In this document: positions 9,183-18,501 of the stretch, one piece after another | Layout: each line of letters opens with the position of its first letter | Position numbering within the stretch: position 1 is the stretch's first letter | Notes under the pieces: model-generated | What the model was told of the DNA's origin: nothing | What the model saw: only the letters and a program-made list of their open reading frames with translations | The model's database searches: none | Made by a program: the position numbers and the translations under genes | Assembly: GCF_006094695.1 (NCBI RefSeq) | Contig: NZ_CP035103.1 | Span: 1,302,001 to 1,366,000 of the forward strand | Source of the DNA: Kocuria rosea | GTDB taxonomy: Bacteria > Actinomycetota > Actinomycetes > Actinomycetales > Micrococcaceae | Length of the DNA stretch: 64,000 nt | Reading direction: 5' to 3'

Positions 9183-9718
9183 GCGAGTGGACCCGGACCG
9201 TGACCGTGGACGGGCCCGGGCGCACCCAGGCCCTGGCCGAGCGTCTGGGCGCCCAGCTGCGCGCCGGGGACCTGCTGGTCCTCACCGGCGAGCTCGGCGC
9301 GGGCAAGACCACGTTCACCCAGGGGCTGGGCCGGGGCCTGGGGGTGCGCGCGGGGATCATCTCGCCCACGTTCGTGCTGGTCCGCCGGCACCCCAACGTC
9401 CCGGACGGTCCCCGGCCCGGCGGCCCGGACCTGGTGCACGTCGACGCCTACCGGCTGGGCTCCGCGGCGGAGGTCGACGACATCGACCTGGAGGACACGG
9501 CCGACACCGCCGTCACCGTGGTCGAGTGGGGGGCCGGGAAGGTCGAGCACCTGGCCGACTCCCGCCTCGAGATCGTGCTGGAGCGCGCCGTGGGTACCGA
9601 CCCCCTCGTCCCCGGCGCGGCCGGGGACGAGGACCCGGACGAGGACGACGAGCCCCGCCGCATCACCCTCACGGGGATCGGCCCGCGCTGGGCGGACGGG
9701 CCCCCGCGGCTCGACTGA
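9179..9718 (+). CDS. tsaE: tRNA t6A-modification ATPase TsaE
   Basis: A 179-aa P-loop ATPase that works with TsaB and TsaD to install N6-threonylcarbamoyl on A37 of ANN-decoding tRNAs. The Walker A motif GELGAGKTT is at residues 37-45, with SPTFVLV and HVDAYRLG following; VVEWGAGK is the family motif near the C-terminal third. The ATG start overlaps the alr stop by 4 nt. An acidic low-complexity insert (AAGDEDPDEDDE) sits near residue 150, just before the last strand, and is unusual in length; it looks surface-exposed. Confidence 0.93.
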   Translation: MSEWTRTVTVDGPGRTQALAERLGAQLRAGDLLVLTGELGAGKTTFTQGLGRGLGVRAGIISPTFVLVRRHPNVPDGPRPGGPDLVHVDAYRLGSAAEVDDIDLEDTADTAVTVVEWGAGKVEHLADSRLEIVLERAVGTDPLVPGAAGDEDPDEDDEPRRITLTGIGPRWADGPPRLD

Positions 9719-9746
9719 GCCGGGAGGCGCCCCCGGGGGCGGGCAC

Positions 9747-9752
9747 TACACT
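9747..9752 (+). promoter_or_regulatory. -10 box of tsaB
   Basis: TACACT, 6 nt before GTG 9759, with no ribosome site between; a probable leaderless internal promoter within the t6A cluster. Confidence 0.55.
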
Positions 9753-9758
9753 GGTCGG

Positions 9759-10436
9759 GTGCTCCTCCTGTGCCTGGACTCCTCCGCCGTCGCCTCCGCC
9801 GCCCTCGTCACCGGTGCGGGCGAGGTCCTCGCCTCCTACGCGAGCCCGGACACCCGCTCCCACGCCGAGGTCCTGGCCCCCGCGGTCCGCGACCTGCTGG
9901 CCGGCCGCGGCGTCACCGGCGCCGACCTCGACGGGGTCCTCGTCGGCACCGGCCCCGGGCCCTTCACCGGCCTGCGCGCGGGGATCGCGACGGCGCGGGC
10001 GCTCGCCTTCGCGTGGGACGTGCCGCTGCACGGTCTCATGAGCCTCGAGGCCCTCGCCCAGGACGCGGCCGGCCCCGCCCGGGCGGCCGGGCACGAGGAG
10101 TTCCTCGTGCTCACCGACGCCCGGCGCCGGGAGGTCTACTGGGCCCGCTTCGCCGCGGCCGAGGACGGCCCGCGGCGCACCGGGGGCCCCGGCGTGGCCG
10201 CCGCCGAGCAGCTCCCGGAGCTGCCCGCCTACGGCCGCGGGGCGGGGATCTACGCGGACCGGCTGGCCCGGCCCGTGCCGGAGTTCGCCGCGGCCCAGCC
10301 CACGGCGTCGTCCCTGGGCCTCGCCGCCGCGCGCCGCACCGCCCGCGGGGAGGCGCTGTCCCCGGACACGACCCCCCTGTACCTGCGCGAGTCCGACGCG
10401 AAGGTCCCCGGCCCCCGGAAGCGGGCGGGCGCGTGA
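9759..10436 (+). CDS. tsaB: tRNA t6A-modification protein TsaB
   Basis: A 225-aa ASKHA-fold protein that bridges TsaD and TsaE in the threonylcarbamoyl transferase complex. It starts [16 protein letters not shown] and has the hallmark segment [23 protein letters not shown] near residue 63. TsaB is not catalytic itself. The GTG start follows a TACACT box by 6 nt. Its stop overlaps the rimI start (GTGA at 10433-10436), so the downstream acetyltransferase is translationally coupled. Confidence 0.93.
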   Translation: MLLLCLDSSAVASAALVTGAGEVLASYASPDTRSHAEVLAPAVRDLLAGRGVTGADLDGVLVGTGPGPFTGLRAGIATARALAFAWDVPLHGLMSLEALAQDAAGPARAAGHEEFLVLTDARRREVYWARFAAAEDGPRRTGGPGVAAAEQLPELPAYGRGAGIYADRLARPVPEFAAAQPTASSLGLAAARRTARGEALSPDTTPLYLRESDAKVPGPRKRAGA

Positions 10437-10948
10437 GCCCCGCCCCCGGCTCCTGGACGCTGCGCCGGATGGTCCCCGCGGACGTCGCGGCGGTGCACGC
10501 GCTCGAGCGGCGGCTCTTCCCGGTCGACGCCTGGCCGCTCGAGATGTTCTTCGCGGAGCTCGCCCAGCCCGTGTGCTGGTACTGGGTCGCCGAGCAGGAC
10601 GGCGTGATCGTCGGCTACGCGGGGCTCATGTGCCTCCGCCCCGTGGGCGACGTGCAGACCATCGCGGTGGTCCCCGAGCACGAGGGCCGCGGGATCGGCT
10701 CCGCCCTGCTGCGCGCCCTGCACGCGCAGGCTCGGGAGCTCGGGGCCACCGAGGTGCTGCTCGAGGTCCGCGCCGACAACCCGCGCGCCCAGCAGCTCTA
10801 CCGCCGCTTCGGCTACGAACAGATCCACACCCGCCCCCGCTACTACCGGGACGGCGCCGACGCGCTGATCATGCGCCTCGACCTCACCGGAACCGACACC
10901 CCGGCCGCCACCGACACCCCGGCCGCCCCGACGGAGGAGACCCCATGA
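10433..10948 (+). CDS. rimI: Ribosomal-protein-S18-alanine N-acetyltransferase RimI
   Basis: A 171-aa GNAT acetyltransferase. RimI acetylates the N-terminal alanine of ribosomal protein S18 and is regularly linked to the tsaB-tsaD pair. The acetyl-CoA motif A is [15 protein letters not shown] near residue 80 and motif B is [20 protein letters not shown] near 110. The GTG start overlaps the tsaB stop, and the stop overlaps the tsaD ATG. The last 20 residues (two TDTPAA copies) form a disordered tail outside the GNAT fold. Substrate assignment is by context and family. Confidence 0.9.
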   Translation: MSPAPGSWTLRRMVPADVAAVHALERRLFPVDAWPLEMFFAELAQPVCWYWVAEQDGVIVGYAGLMCLRPVGDVQTIAVVPEHEGRGIGSALLRALHAQARELGATEVLLEVRADNPRAQQLYRRFGYEQIHTRPRYYRDGADALIMRLDLTGTDTPAATDTPAAPTEETP

Positions 10949-12042
10949 CCGACGGACCCCTCGTGCTGGGCATCGAGTCCTCGTGCGACGAGACCGGCGT
11001 GGGCATCGTCCGGGGACGCACCCTGCTCGCCAACGTGGTGTCCTCCTCGATGGACGAGCACGTGCGCTTCGGCGGCGTGATCCCCGAGATCGCCTCCCGC
11101 GCCCACCTCGACGCGATCGTCCCCGCCCTGCGCGAGGCCCTGGACCGGGCGGGCGTGGGCCTGGCGGACCTCGACGCGCTCGCGGTGACCTCCGGACCCG
11201 GCCTGGCCGGGGCCCTGATGGTGGGCACGGCCGCCGCGAAGGCCCTCGCCGTGGCCACGGGCAAGCCCCTCTACGCGATCAACCACCTCGTGGCGCACGT
11301 CAGCGTGGGCCTGCTCGAGGACTCCGGGGTCGAAGGCTTCCAGGGCGACTTCGACGACGGGCTGCCGCCCGGCCTCGGGGCGCTGCTGGTCTCCGGGGGG
11401 CACACCGAGATCCTCGCCGTCGAGGACCTCTCCCGGGACGTGCGCCTGCTCGGGGCCACGATCGACGACGCGGCCGGTGAGGCCTACGACAAGGTGGCCC
11501 GCGTCCTGGGCCTCGACTACCCCGGCGGCCCGGCCATCGACGCCGCCGCCCGGGACGGGGACCCCACCGCCTTCCGCCTGCCCCGCGGGCTGAGCGCGGG
11601 CAAGTACATGGGCTCCGCCGAGCGGCCCGGCCCGCACCGCTACGACTTCTCCTTCTCCGGGCTCAAGACCGCCGTGGCCCGGGTCGTCGAGGGCTACGAG
11701 GCGCGGGGCGAGCCGGTGCCGGTCGCCGACGTCGCGGCGTCCTTCCAGGAGTCGGTGGCCGACGTGGTCACCCGCAAGGCCGTGCTCGCGTGCACCGAGC
11801 AGGGGCTCGGGACGCTGCTGCTCGGCGGGGGAGTGGCCGCGAACTCCCGGCTGCGCGAGCTCACCGCCGAGCGCTGCGCCGCGCACGGGATCGAACTGGT
11901 GATCCCCCGGCTGCCGCTGTGCACGGACAACGGGGCGATGGTCGCCGCGCTGGCCGCCCGGGTCGTGGCCGAGGGCCGTGCGCCCTCCGGGCTGGACTTC
12001 GCCGCTGACTCCTCGCTGCCGGTCACCACCGTCTCCGTCTGA
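10945..12042 (+). CDS. tsaD: tRNA N6-adenosine threonylcarbamoyltransferase TsaD
   Basis: A 365-aa catalytic subunit that transfers the threonylcarbamoyl group from TC-AMP to A37. It begins with [15 protein letters not shown] (residues 7-21), carries the metal-binding His pair in INHLVAHV near residue 113, the nucleotide-binding VSGGHTEIL near 149 and [15 protein letters not shown] near 292. The ATG start overlaps the rimI stop (ATGA). It ends the cluster; the next gene is convergent 15 nt away. Confidence 0.96.
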   Translation: MTDGPLVLGIESSCDETGVGIVRGRTLLANVVSSSMDEHVRFGGVIPEIASRAHLDAIVPALREALDRAGVGLADLDALAVTSGPGLAGALMVGTAAAKALAVATGKPLYAINHLVAHVSVGLLEDSGVEGFQGDFDDGLPPGLGALLVSGGHTEILAVEDLSRDVRLLGATIDDAAGEAYDKVARVLGLDYPGGPAIDAAARDGDPTAFRLPRGLSAGKYMGSAERPGPHRYDFSFSGLKTAVARVVEGYEARGEPVPVADVAASFQESVADVVTRKAVLACTEQGLGTLLLGGGVAANSRLRELTAERCAAHGIELVIPRLPLCTDNGAMVAALAARVVAEGRAPSGLDFAADSSLPVTTVSV

Positions 12043-12057
12043 GCCGGCCGGGGCCGC

Positions 12058-13053
12058 TCACGGCACGGGGGTGACCAGGGTGCCGTCGGCCAGCCAGCTG
12101 CGGAGGTTGCGCAGGGCGAGCTCGGCCATCTCCCGCCGGGTCTCCACGGTCGCGCTGCCCACGTGCGGCAGGAGCACCACCGTGTCGAGCTCGCGCAGGG
12201 CGGCCGGCACCCGGGGCTCGTCGGCGAAGACGTCCAGGCCGGCCCCGCCGAGCCGGCCCTCCTGCAGCGCCGCCACCAGGGCCCGCTCGTCGACGACCGA
12301 GCCGCGGGCGACGTTGACGAGGAACCCGTCCGGGCCGAGGGCGTCCAGCACCTCCGCGCCGACCGTCCCGGCGGAGTCCGGGCCGCCGGGGACGGCGACC
12401 ACGAGCACGTCGACGGCGGCCGCCAGCTCCGCCGCGGACCCGTGGTAGGCGTACCCGCTGCCGGTGGCCGGGCGCCGGTTGTGGTAGTGGATCTCGCAGC
12501 CCAGCGCCTCCAGCCGGACGGCGACCGCCCGGCCGATCCTGCCGAGGCCCAGCACGCCCACCCGCCGTCCGGAGGCGTGCCGGCCCAGCGGGAAGTTCCC
12601 CGTGCTCTCCCACTGCCCGCGCCGGACGTAGCGGTCCGCCGCGGAGAAGCGGCGCAGCACGTCCAGGTAGAGGGCCAGCGCGGTGTCCGCCACGGCGTCG
12701 GTCAGGACGTCGGGGGTGTTGCTCATCACGATGCCGCGCGCGGCGGCCCCGGCGGCGTCCGTGCCGTCGTAGCCCACGCCGAAGTGGACGACGGCCTCGA
12801 GCCGGGGCAGCCGCCGCATCAGGTCCGCGCCCACGCCGGTGCGCCCGGAGCCGACCGCCACCCTGACGTCGCCGGCGTGCCGCTCGAGGAAGCGGTCCTG
12901 CTCGGCGGGGTCCTCGGGCAGGCGCAGGGCGGAGAACTCGGCGGCCAGCGCCTCCTCCAGCAGGGGGTGCAGGGCGCCGAGCTGCAGCACCCCGTGGTCC
13001 TGCGGGGCGTGGCGGGCGGAGGGGTCCGGGCCGGTGCCGGTCGTGTTCGTCAT
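12058..13053 (-). CDS. D-2-hydroxyacid dehydrogenase (phosphoglycerate dehydrogenase fold)
   Basis: A 331-aa NAD(P)-dependent dehydrogenase. The nucleotide-binding GLGRIGRAVAVRLEALG lies near residue 165. The catalytic Arg is in VARGSVVDE (near 252), the Glu in DVFADEPRVP and the His in LPHVGSATVETR (near 301). The overall pattern is that of glyoxylate/hydroxypyruvate reductases rather than SerA, because no ACT domain follows. The ATG follows a TAGGTT box by 6 nt, implying a leaderless message. A monocistronic unit convergent with tsaD. Substrate not determinable. Confidence 0.85.
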   Translation of the reverse strand: MTNTTGTGPDPSARHAPQDHGVLQLGALHPLLEEALAAEFSALRLPEDPAEQDRFLERHAGDVRVAVGSGRTGVGADLMRRLPRLEAVVHFGVGYDGTDAAGAAARGIVMSNTPDVLTDAVADTALALYLDVLRRFSAADRYVRRGQWESTGNFPLGRHASGRRVGVLGLGRIGRAVAVRLEALGCEIHYHNRRPATGSGYAYHGSAAELAAAVDVLVVAVPGGPDSAGTVGAEVLDALGPDGFLVNVARGSVVDERALVAALQEGRLGGAGLDVFADEPRVPAALRELDTVVLLPHVGSATVETRREMAELALRNLRSWLADGTLVTPVP

Positions 13054-13059
13054 GCCTGC

Positions 13060-13065
13060 AACCTA
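13060..13065 (-). promoter_or_regulatory. -10 box of the D-2-hydroxyacid dehydrogenase gene
   Basis: TAGGTT on the minus strand, 6 nt before the ATG; leaderless layout. Confidence 0.55.
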
Positions 13066-13112
13066 GGGACGAACAGGTCCCCGCGTCCAGCGGGGCGTGC
13101 CGGGCGGGCGGG

Positions 13113-14258
13113 TCAGTCGTTCTCCCGGGTGCGGCGGACGATGTCGAGGGCGACGGCGTGCAGGTCCCCGTCGTGGGCCCGGGCGACCGCGCGCTGGCGC
13201 TGGTAGCCGGCGCCCTGCTCCAGGATCCGCTCCACGTCGGCGAGCTCCCGGGAGCAGCCCAGCTGCGCGGCCACGGGCTCCAGCCGGTCGAGCAGCGCGG
13301 TCAGGTCCGTGCGCAGGTCCCGCTCGACGTTGCGCGGATCGGTGATGACCTCGGCGTCGAGGCCGTAGCGGGCGGCGCGCCACTTGTTCTCCTGGATGTG
13401 CCAGGGCTTCAGGCGGGCGGGGGGCCGGCCCGCCTCCACGTCCCGGGAGATGGACTCCGCGAGGCACTGGGTGAGCGCCGTGAGCGCCCCGACCTCCCAC
13501 AGGGTCGAGAGCCCGTCGCAGAAGCGCACCTCGTCGGTGCCCAGCCGGGGCACGGGGCGCACGTCCCAGCGGGCCTCGCTCATCTCCTCGATGATGCCGG
13601 TGGCGATCATGTCCGTGATGCACTGCTCGTACGCGTCCCAGGACGGGAAGTGGTACGGCAGCCCCGCCGTGGACAGCTGCTGGAAGATCATGGAGCGCTG
13701 GGACGCATAGCCGGTGTCCTCGCCCGCCCAGAAGGGCGAGTTCGCGGACAGCGCCAGCAGGTGCGGGTAGTAGGTCAGCAGCCCGTCGAGCACGGGCAGC
13801 GCCTTCGCCCGGGAGTCGAGGCCCACGTGCACGTGCACCCCGTAGATGACCATCTGCCGGCCCCAGTACTGGGTGCGGTCCACGAGCTTGTGGTAGCGCT
13901 GCTTGTCGGTGACCTGCTGGTCCTGCCAGCGGGCGAACGGGTGGGTGCCGGCGGCGAAGACCTCGAGGCCCTGCGGGTCGGTGACCTTGCGGATCTCGTC
14001 CAGCATGGTGGACAGCTGCTCGGTGGAGTGGGCGACGTCCCGGCACACCCCGGTGACCAGCTCGACGGTGTTGAGCAGGAACTCCCCGGTCAGGTGCGGG
14101 TGGTCGCCGTCCGTGCCCCAGGCGGGGTGGGCGTCCAGGACGGCCTCGAACGTCTCCCGGCCCCGGGGGACGAGATCCCCGGTGGTGCCGTCCACGAGGG
14201 CGATCTCCCACTCGACGCCCAGCGTCGACTGGTGGGAGCGGGCGAACGAGATCTCCAC
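13113..14258 (-). CDS. GCS2-family carboxylate-amine ligase (glutamate-cysteine ligase-like)
   Basis: A 381-aa protein of the YbdK/GCS2 family of ATP-dependent glutamate-cysteine ligases. Signatures are LGVEWEIALVD at residue 13, the HVHVGLDSR metal/substrate segment near 147, SANSPFWAGEDTGYASQR near 182 and ENKWRAARYGLDAEVI near 294. The GTG start has a GGAGGA site about 9 nt upstream. Mycothiol-producing actinobacteria do not normally make glutathione, so the true amine substrate is uncertain; the family includes enzymes with weak ligase activity and EgtA-like roles. It stands alone on the minus strand. Confidence 0.8.
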   Translation of the reverse strand: MEISFARSHQSTLGVEWEIALVDGTTGDLVPRGRETFEAVLDAHPAWGTDGDHPHLTGEFLLNTVELVTGVCRDVAHSTEQLSTMLDEIRKVTDPQGLEVFAAGTHPFARWQDQQVTDKQRYHKLVDRTQYWGRQMVIYGVHVHVGLDSRAKALPVLDGLLTYYPHLLALSANSPFWAGEDTGYASQRSMIFQQLSTAGLPYHFPSWDAYEQCITDMIATGIIEEMSEARWDVRPVPRLGTDEVRFCDGLSTLWEVGALTALTQCLAESISRDVEAGRPPARLKPWHIQENKWRAARYGLDAEVITDPRNVERDLRTDLTALLDRLEPVAAQLGCSRELADVERILEQGAGYQRQRAVARAHDGDLHAVALDIVRRTREND

Positions 14259-14307
14259 GCGGCAGGTCCTCCGTGCTCTGGGGCGGGCCGGTCGGCCCGC
14301 GGAGCCA

Positions 14308-15579
14308 TCAGTCTACGGTTTCCACGACGATCACGACGCGCTGCTCCGCGGGGCCCGCGCCGCCCCGCCCCGGGCCCTCCGGGCCGGGGCCCGGAGCCGT
14401 CCGGGTGACCACGAGCGTGGCCCGTCCGGGGCCCTTCGGCGCGAGCCGGCGGCGCAGCTCCTCCGGGGTGACGTCCGTGCCGCGCTTCTTGATCTCGAGC
14501 GTGCCGACCTCGTGCTCCCGGACCCACCGCTTGAGCACCTTGACGGTGTGCGGCAGCACCTCCCGCACGCGGTACGCCCGGGCCAGCGGGGTGCGCACGA
14601 GCTCGTCGGAGGTGAGGTAGGCGATCCGGGGGTGGATCAGCCGCGCGCCCAGCTGCCGGGCGAGGTCCGTGACGAGCCCCGCCCGGATCACCGCGCCGTC
14701 CGGTTCGTAGAGGTACGCGCCCACGGGGCCGACCACGGCGTCGGCGTGGGCGGGGTCGTGGTCCTCGGGGCTGGTGAGCTCCGCGGACCCGTGCTCGGAG
14801 AGCACGAGCGCCGCCCGCCGCACGCCGGGGCGGGCCACCGCGTTGAACCACAGCACGGCCTCGACCACGTCGCCCCGGTCGGAGACCCACTGCGCCTCGC
14901 ACCCGCCGGGGACCGCCTCGTGCGGGATGCCCGGCCCCAGCTTCACCCCGACGGGCAGTCCGCGCCCGGCCAGCGCCTCGACGAAGGACAGGGGCGGGGA
15001 GAACGCCTCGGGGTCGAAGATCCGGCGGGTGCCCGACGACGACGTGGTGCGCCGGGCCGGGTCCAGCCACACCCCGTCCGGCGGTCCGCCGGGCAGGGCG
15101 GCGAGGTCCAGCCGCTCGACGTCGGCCTGCAGCACCGTGGCCTCGGGGAAGGGGAGGAGGTTGAGCGTGGCCACCGCGGCCGTGGTCTCGTCGAGCTCCA
15201 CGGCGGTGACCCGGCGGTCCAGGGAGGCCAGCGCGAGCGCGTCCGCGCCGATGCCGCAGCCGAGGTCGGCCACGTGCACCAGGTCCGCGTCGGCGAAGCG
15301 CCGGGCGTGCAGGGCGGCCACCCGCAGCCGGGTGGCCTGCTCGAGGCCGGCCCGGGTGAAGAGCATGCGGTCGGCGAAGTCGCCGAACTTCTCCCGCGCC
15401 CTGGCGCGGAGCCGGGCCTGGGTGAGCACCGCGGAGACGAGCCGGGGATCGTGCCCCGCGGCGCGCAGGCGGGTCGCGGCCCCCAGGGCGTCGTCGGCGT
15501 CGTAGGGGCCCACGGCCTCCAGCAGGCGACTCCCCTCGGCGGTGAGCAGGGGTGCGATGTCGGTCGCCTCGTTCTGCAT
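14308..15579 (-). CDS. Class I SAM-dependent methyltransferase with THUMP-like C-terminal domain
   Basis: A 423-aa protein. The SAM-binding motif I is VADLGCGIGADALALA near residue 101, followed by VTAVELDETTAAVATLN, and the block GVWLDPARRT near 170 is reminiscent of nucleic-acid methyltransferases. The C-terminal 100 residues (THUMP-like) contain VKVLKRWVREHEVGTLEIKKRG. This architecture is widespread in actinobacteria but the methylated RNA or other target is unknown to me. The ATG has a TAGGGT box 6 nt upstream. The C-terminal 40 residues are rich in Gly/Pro. Confidence 0.8.
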   Translation of the reverse strand: MQNEATDIAPLLTAEGSRLLEAVGPYDADDALGAATRLRAAGHDPRLVSAVLTQARLRARAREKFGDFADRMLFTRAGLEQATRLRVAALHARRFADADLVHVADLGCGIGADALALASLDRRVTAVELDETTAAVATLNLLPFPEATVLQADVERLDLAALPGGPPDGVWLDPARRTTSSSGTRRIFDPEAFSPPLSFVEALAGRGLPVGVKLGPGIPHEAVPGGCEAQWVSDRGDVVEAVLWFNAVARPGVRRAALVLSEHGSAELTSPEDHDPAHADAVVGPVGAYLYEPDGAVIRAGLVTDLARQLGARLIHPRIAYLTSDELVRTPLARAYRVREVLPHTVKVLKRWVREHEVGTLEIKKRGTDVTPEELRRRLAPKGPGRATLVVTRTAPGPGPEGPGRGGAGPAEQRVVIVVETVD

Positions 15580-15585
15580 CGGTCC

Positions 15586-15591
15586 ACCCTA
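15586..15591 (-). promoter_or_regulatory. -10 box of the THUMP-like methyltransferase gene
   Basis: TAGGGT on the minus strand 6 nt before ATG 15579; leaderless layout. Confidence 0.55.
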
Positions 15592-15621
15592 TCCGCCCCC
15601 GCCCGTCCGGGCGGGCACCGG

Positions 15622-16377
15622 TCAGTAGAACGCGGCGAGACGGCCCCGGGGGCCGTCGATGACGGTCACCGGGGTCTCGAAGACCCGGGTGAGGACCGCG
15701 CCGTCCATGATCTCGTGCGGCTCGCCGAACTCGGCGACCCGGCCGTCCTTGACGGCGCAGATCCGGTCCGCGTAGTGGCTGGCGAAGTTGATGTCGTGGA
15801 GCACGATGACGATGGTGCGCCCCATCTCGTCGCAGGCCCGCCGCAGGTGCTGCATCATCGACACGGCGTGCCGCATGTCGAGGTTGTTGAGGGGCTCGTC
15901 CAGCAGCACGTGGTCGGTCTCCTGGGCGAGGACCATGGCGACGTACGCGCGCTGGCGCTGGCCGCCCGACAGCTGGTCGAGATAGCGGTGCTCCAGCGGC
16001 GCCAGGCCGAGGAAGTCGATGTACCTGCCGATGATCTCGTCGTCCACGGCGGTGAGCCGGCCGCGACTGTGGGGGAAGCGGCCGAAGCCCACCAGCTGCC
16101 GCACGGTGAGCCGGGTGATGTAGTGGTTCTCCTGGCGCAGGACGGAGACGATCCGGGCGAGGTCCTTGGACCGGGTCCGGGCCACGTCGTAGCCGGCGAT
16201 GTCGATGCTGCCGTCGTCGAGGCCGAGCAGGCGTCCGATCATCGTCAGCAGCGTGGACTTGCCCGCCCCGTTGGGGCCGACCAGGGCGGTCATGCCGGCC
16301 GACGGGATCTCGAGGTCGACGGGTCCGACCGTGACCTCACCGCCGTAGTCCTTGCGCACGTTGGTCAGGGTGATCAC
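15622..16377 (-). CDS. Siderophore ABC importer, ATP-binding protein
   Basis: A 251-aa FepC-like ATPase. Walker A GPNGAGKST is at residues 34-42, the Q-loop is in SVLRQENHYITRLTV, the ABC signature is LSGGQRQRAYVAMVLAQ, Walker B is HVLLDEPLNNLD and the switch His is in VLHDINFA. It powers uptake of an iron chelate through the two permeases just upstream. I chose the GTG at 16377 because it overlaps the permease stop (GTGA) and a GAAAGG site precedes it; the open frame continues upstream without being coding. Last gene of the iron-regulated operon. Confidence 0.92.
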   Translation of the reverse strand: MITLTNVRKDYGGEVTVGPVDLEIPSAGMTALVGPNGAGKSTLLTMIGRLLGLDDGSIDIAGYDVARTRSKDLARIVSVLRQENHYITRLTVRQLVGFGRFPHSRGRLTAVDDEIIGRYIDFLGLAPLEHRYLDQLSGGQRQRAYVAMVLAQETDHVLLDEPLNNLDMRHAVSMMQHLRRACDEMGRTIVIVLHDINFASHYADRICAVKDGRVAEFGEPHEIMDGAVLTRVFETPVTVIDGPRGRLAAFY

Positions 16378-17441
16378 AGCCGGCCCTTTCGGAGGATGAC
16401 GTAGAGGAAGACGGAGCCGCCGACGAGCTCGATGATGATCGAGACGACGCCCTGGGCGTAGAAGACGTGGTTGAGGACGAAGTAGGCGCCCGTCAGGACG
16501 AGGAACCCGGTGAGGACCGCCACGGGGAAGAGGTGGCGGTGGTCGTACGTGTCGGCGAACTGGTAGGCGAGCGTCGCCACCAGGAAGCCGAGGAACGTCA
16601 TGGGGCCCACCAGGGCGGTGGAGACGGCCATCAGGACGGAGACGAGGAAGAGGGTGCCCATGATCTCGGCGCGGTGCCGCAGGCCGAGGTTCAGGCTCAC
16701 GTCCCGTCCGAGGGCGACCACGTTCAGGCGCGAGGACCTCAGCCACAGGGCGCCGCCGGCCAGCAGGCACAGCGGGACGGCCACCGGCAGGTAGTCCGCC
16801 TGGGCGTTCGTCACGGAGCCGAACAGCCGGGCGGAGAGCACGTCGAACTCGCTGGGGGACAGCAGACGCTGCATGAAGGTCGAGACGGAGCCGAGGCCCC
16901 CGCCGATGATGATGCCCACGAGCAGCATCACCTGCAGGTTCCCGTACCGGCCGGAGAGCAGCCAGCCGTAGAGCGCGAGGGAGAGCGCGACCATGAGGGC
17001 CACCTGCAGCAGGAACTGCGGCACGCCCTGCAGGACGAGGATCCCCGCGGCGCCCAGGAAGTACACCGTGGACGTCTGGATCGCCACGTAGAGGGACTCG
17101 AAGCCCATGATCGAGGGGGTGATGATCCGGTTGTTCGTGGCCGTCTGGAAGCTCACGGTCGCGATCGCCTGGCAGAAGGCCACGACCGCCATGATGACCA
17201 CGCTCGTCACCCGGCGGTCCGCGATCCGCCAGAAGCCGTCCGAGCCGACCGGCATCGGGTTGTCCCAGGCCAGCAGGCCGAAGGCGAAGCCCGCGGAGGC
17301 GAGGGCCAGCACGGCGACGACCGTCCAGTACCGCCGCCGGGCCCGCGGGGTGGGGAAGGCCCCGGCGCGGCCCCGTGCGGCGGGGGCCGCCGGCGCCGCG
17401 GCCGGTGCGGGTGCGGGAGTGCTGAGCACGGCCTCAGACAC
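16374..17441 (-). CDS. Siderophore ABC importer, permease 2 (FecCD family)
   Basis: A 355-aa membrane protein of the FecCD type with about nine hydrophobic helices after a 40-residue Ala/Pro-rich cytoplasmic N-terminus. The coupling-loop glycine region is GRDVSLNLGLRHR near residue 245, and GPMTFLGFLVATLAYQ is the conserved post-loop segment. It forms a heterodimer with the upstream permease. The GTG start overlaps that gene's stop by 8 nt, and its own stop overlaps the ATPase start by 4 nt, so all are translationally coupled. Confidence 0.92.
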   Translation of the reverse strand: MSEAVLSTPAPAPAAAPAAPAARGRAGAFPTPRARRRYWTVVAVLALASAGFAFGLLAWDNPMPVGSDGFWRIADRRVTSVVIMAVVAFCQAIATVSFQTATNNRIITPSIMGFESLYVAIQTSTVYFLGAAGILVLQGVPQFLLQVALMVALSLALYGWLLSGRYGNLQVMLLVGIIIGGGLGSVSTFMQRLLSPSEFDVLSARLFGSVTNAQADYLPVAVPLCLLAGGALWLRSSRLNVVALGRDVSLNLGLRHRAEIMGTLFLVSVLMAVSTALVGPMTFLGFLVATLAYQFADTYDHRHLFPVAVLTGFLVLTGAYFVLNHVFYAQGVVSIIIELVGGSVFLYVILRKGRL

Positions 17442-18420
17442 GACGACGCTGCCTCAGGAGCAGGCAGACGAAAACCACGGCGCCGACGATCCCGAGGATC
17501 ACGGACACGGGGATCTCGAACGGCATGATGATGATCCTTCCGATGAGGTCGCACAGCGTCACGATGGCGATGCCGAGCAGGCACACCCACGGCAGGTTGC
17601 TGCGCAGGTCGTCGCCGCGGACCATCGAGACGATGTTCGGCACGATGAGGCCCAGGAAGGGCAAGTTGCCGACGACGACGGTGACGACGCCGGTGGCCAC
17701 CGCGATCAGCCCGGTCCCGAGCAGGACGGTGCGGTGGTAGTTCAGCCCGACATTGGTGGCGACGTCCTCGCCGAGCCCGGCGACGGTGAGCCGGTCCGCC
17801 ACGAGGAACACCGCGATCCCGACCAGGAGCACGATCCACAGCACCTCGTACTGACCGCGCAGCACCGAGGTGAAGCTGCCGGCGAACCAGACGCCGAGGT
17901 TCTGCAGCATGTCCGTCTGCAGCGCCAGGAACGTCGAGACGGACCCGACCACCGCGCCCAGCATGATGCCGACGATGGGCACGATGAGGGAGGAGCGCAG
18001 GGAGACGCGGCGCAGGAAGAGGAAGAAGACCATGGTCCCGATGAAGGCCGCGGTCACGGCGCCGAGCATCCGGGTGAGGACCGTGGCGGTGGGCATCAGG
18101 AGCACGACGAGCAGCAGCCCGAGCCCCGCCCACTCGGTGGTGCCCGTGGTGGTGGGCTCCACGAAGCGGTTCTGCGTGAGCAGCTGCATCACCAGGCCGG
18201 ACATGGACATGGCGGCGCCGGCCAGGACCAGGGCGATGGTGCGGGGGATCCGCGTGATCGCGAACATCTCGTCGCCGTCCTCGGCGCCGAAGACGTCGTA
18301 GACCCCCGTGAGGAGGGACGCGGCCAGCAGCGCGAGGACGCCGAGCGCACCGAGCAGCAGCTTCCAGTCGAACAGCGAGCCCTTGCTCGCCGCGGGGGGT
18401 CTCGACACGATCGTCGACAT
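17434..18420 (-). CDS. Siderophore ABC importer, permease 1 (FecCD family)
   Basis: A 328-aa FecCD-type permease. After a short N-terminus (MSTIVSRPP) come repeated hydrophobic helices, with AGAAMSMSGLVMQLLTQNRFVEP near residue 65 and GLGEDVATNVGLNY plus GNLPFLGLIVPNIV near the C-terminal half, both diagnostic. The ATG at 18420 has a strong GGAGGAAGGA site 7 nt upstream, so I reject the longer reading that begins inside the intergenic region. It lies 81 nt after the binding-protein gene in one operon. Confidence 0.92.
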   Translation of the reverse strand: MSTIVSRPPAASKGSLFDWKLLLGALGVLALLAASLLTGVYDVFGAEDGDEMFAITRIPRTIALVLAGAAMSMSGLVMQLLTQNRFVEPTTTGTTEWAGLGLLLVVLLMPTATVLTRMLGAVTAAFIGTMVFFLFLRRVSLRSSLIVPIVGIMLGAVVGSVSTFLALQTDMLQNLGVWFAGSFTSVLRGQYEVLWIVLLVGIAVFLVADRLTVAGLGEDVATNVGLNYHRTVLLGTGLIAVATGVVTVVVGNLPFLGLIVPNIVSMVRGDDLRSNLPWVCLLGIAIVTLCDLIGRIIIMPFEIPVSVILGIVGAVVFVCLLLRQRRRV

Positions 18421-18501
18421 GGGGTCAGTCCTTCCTCCGGCCTCGTGCCCGGCGGACGGCGGTGGTGGGGCGGACCCCGCCACCGCCGTCCGGACGATGG
18501 G

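Noticed and set aside
18421..18483. Longer start for siderophore permease 1
   Set aside because: The extra residues cover the ribosome site of the ATG at 18420 and have no membrane-protein character.
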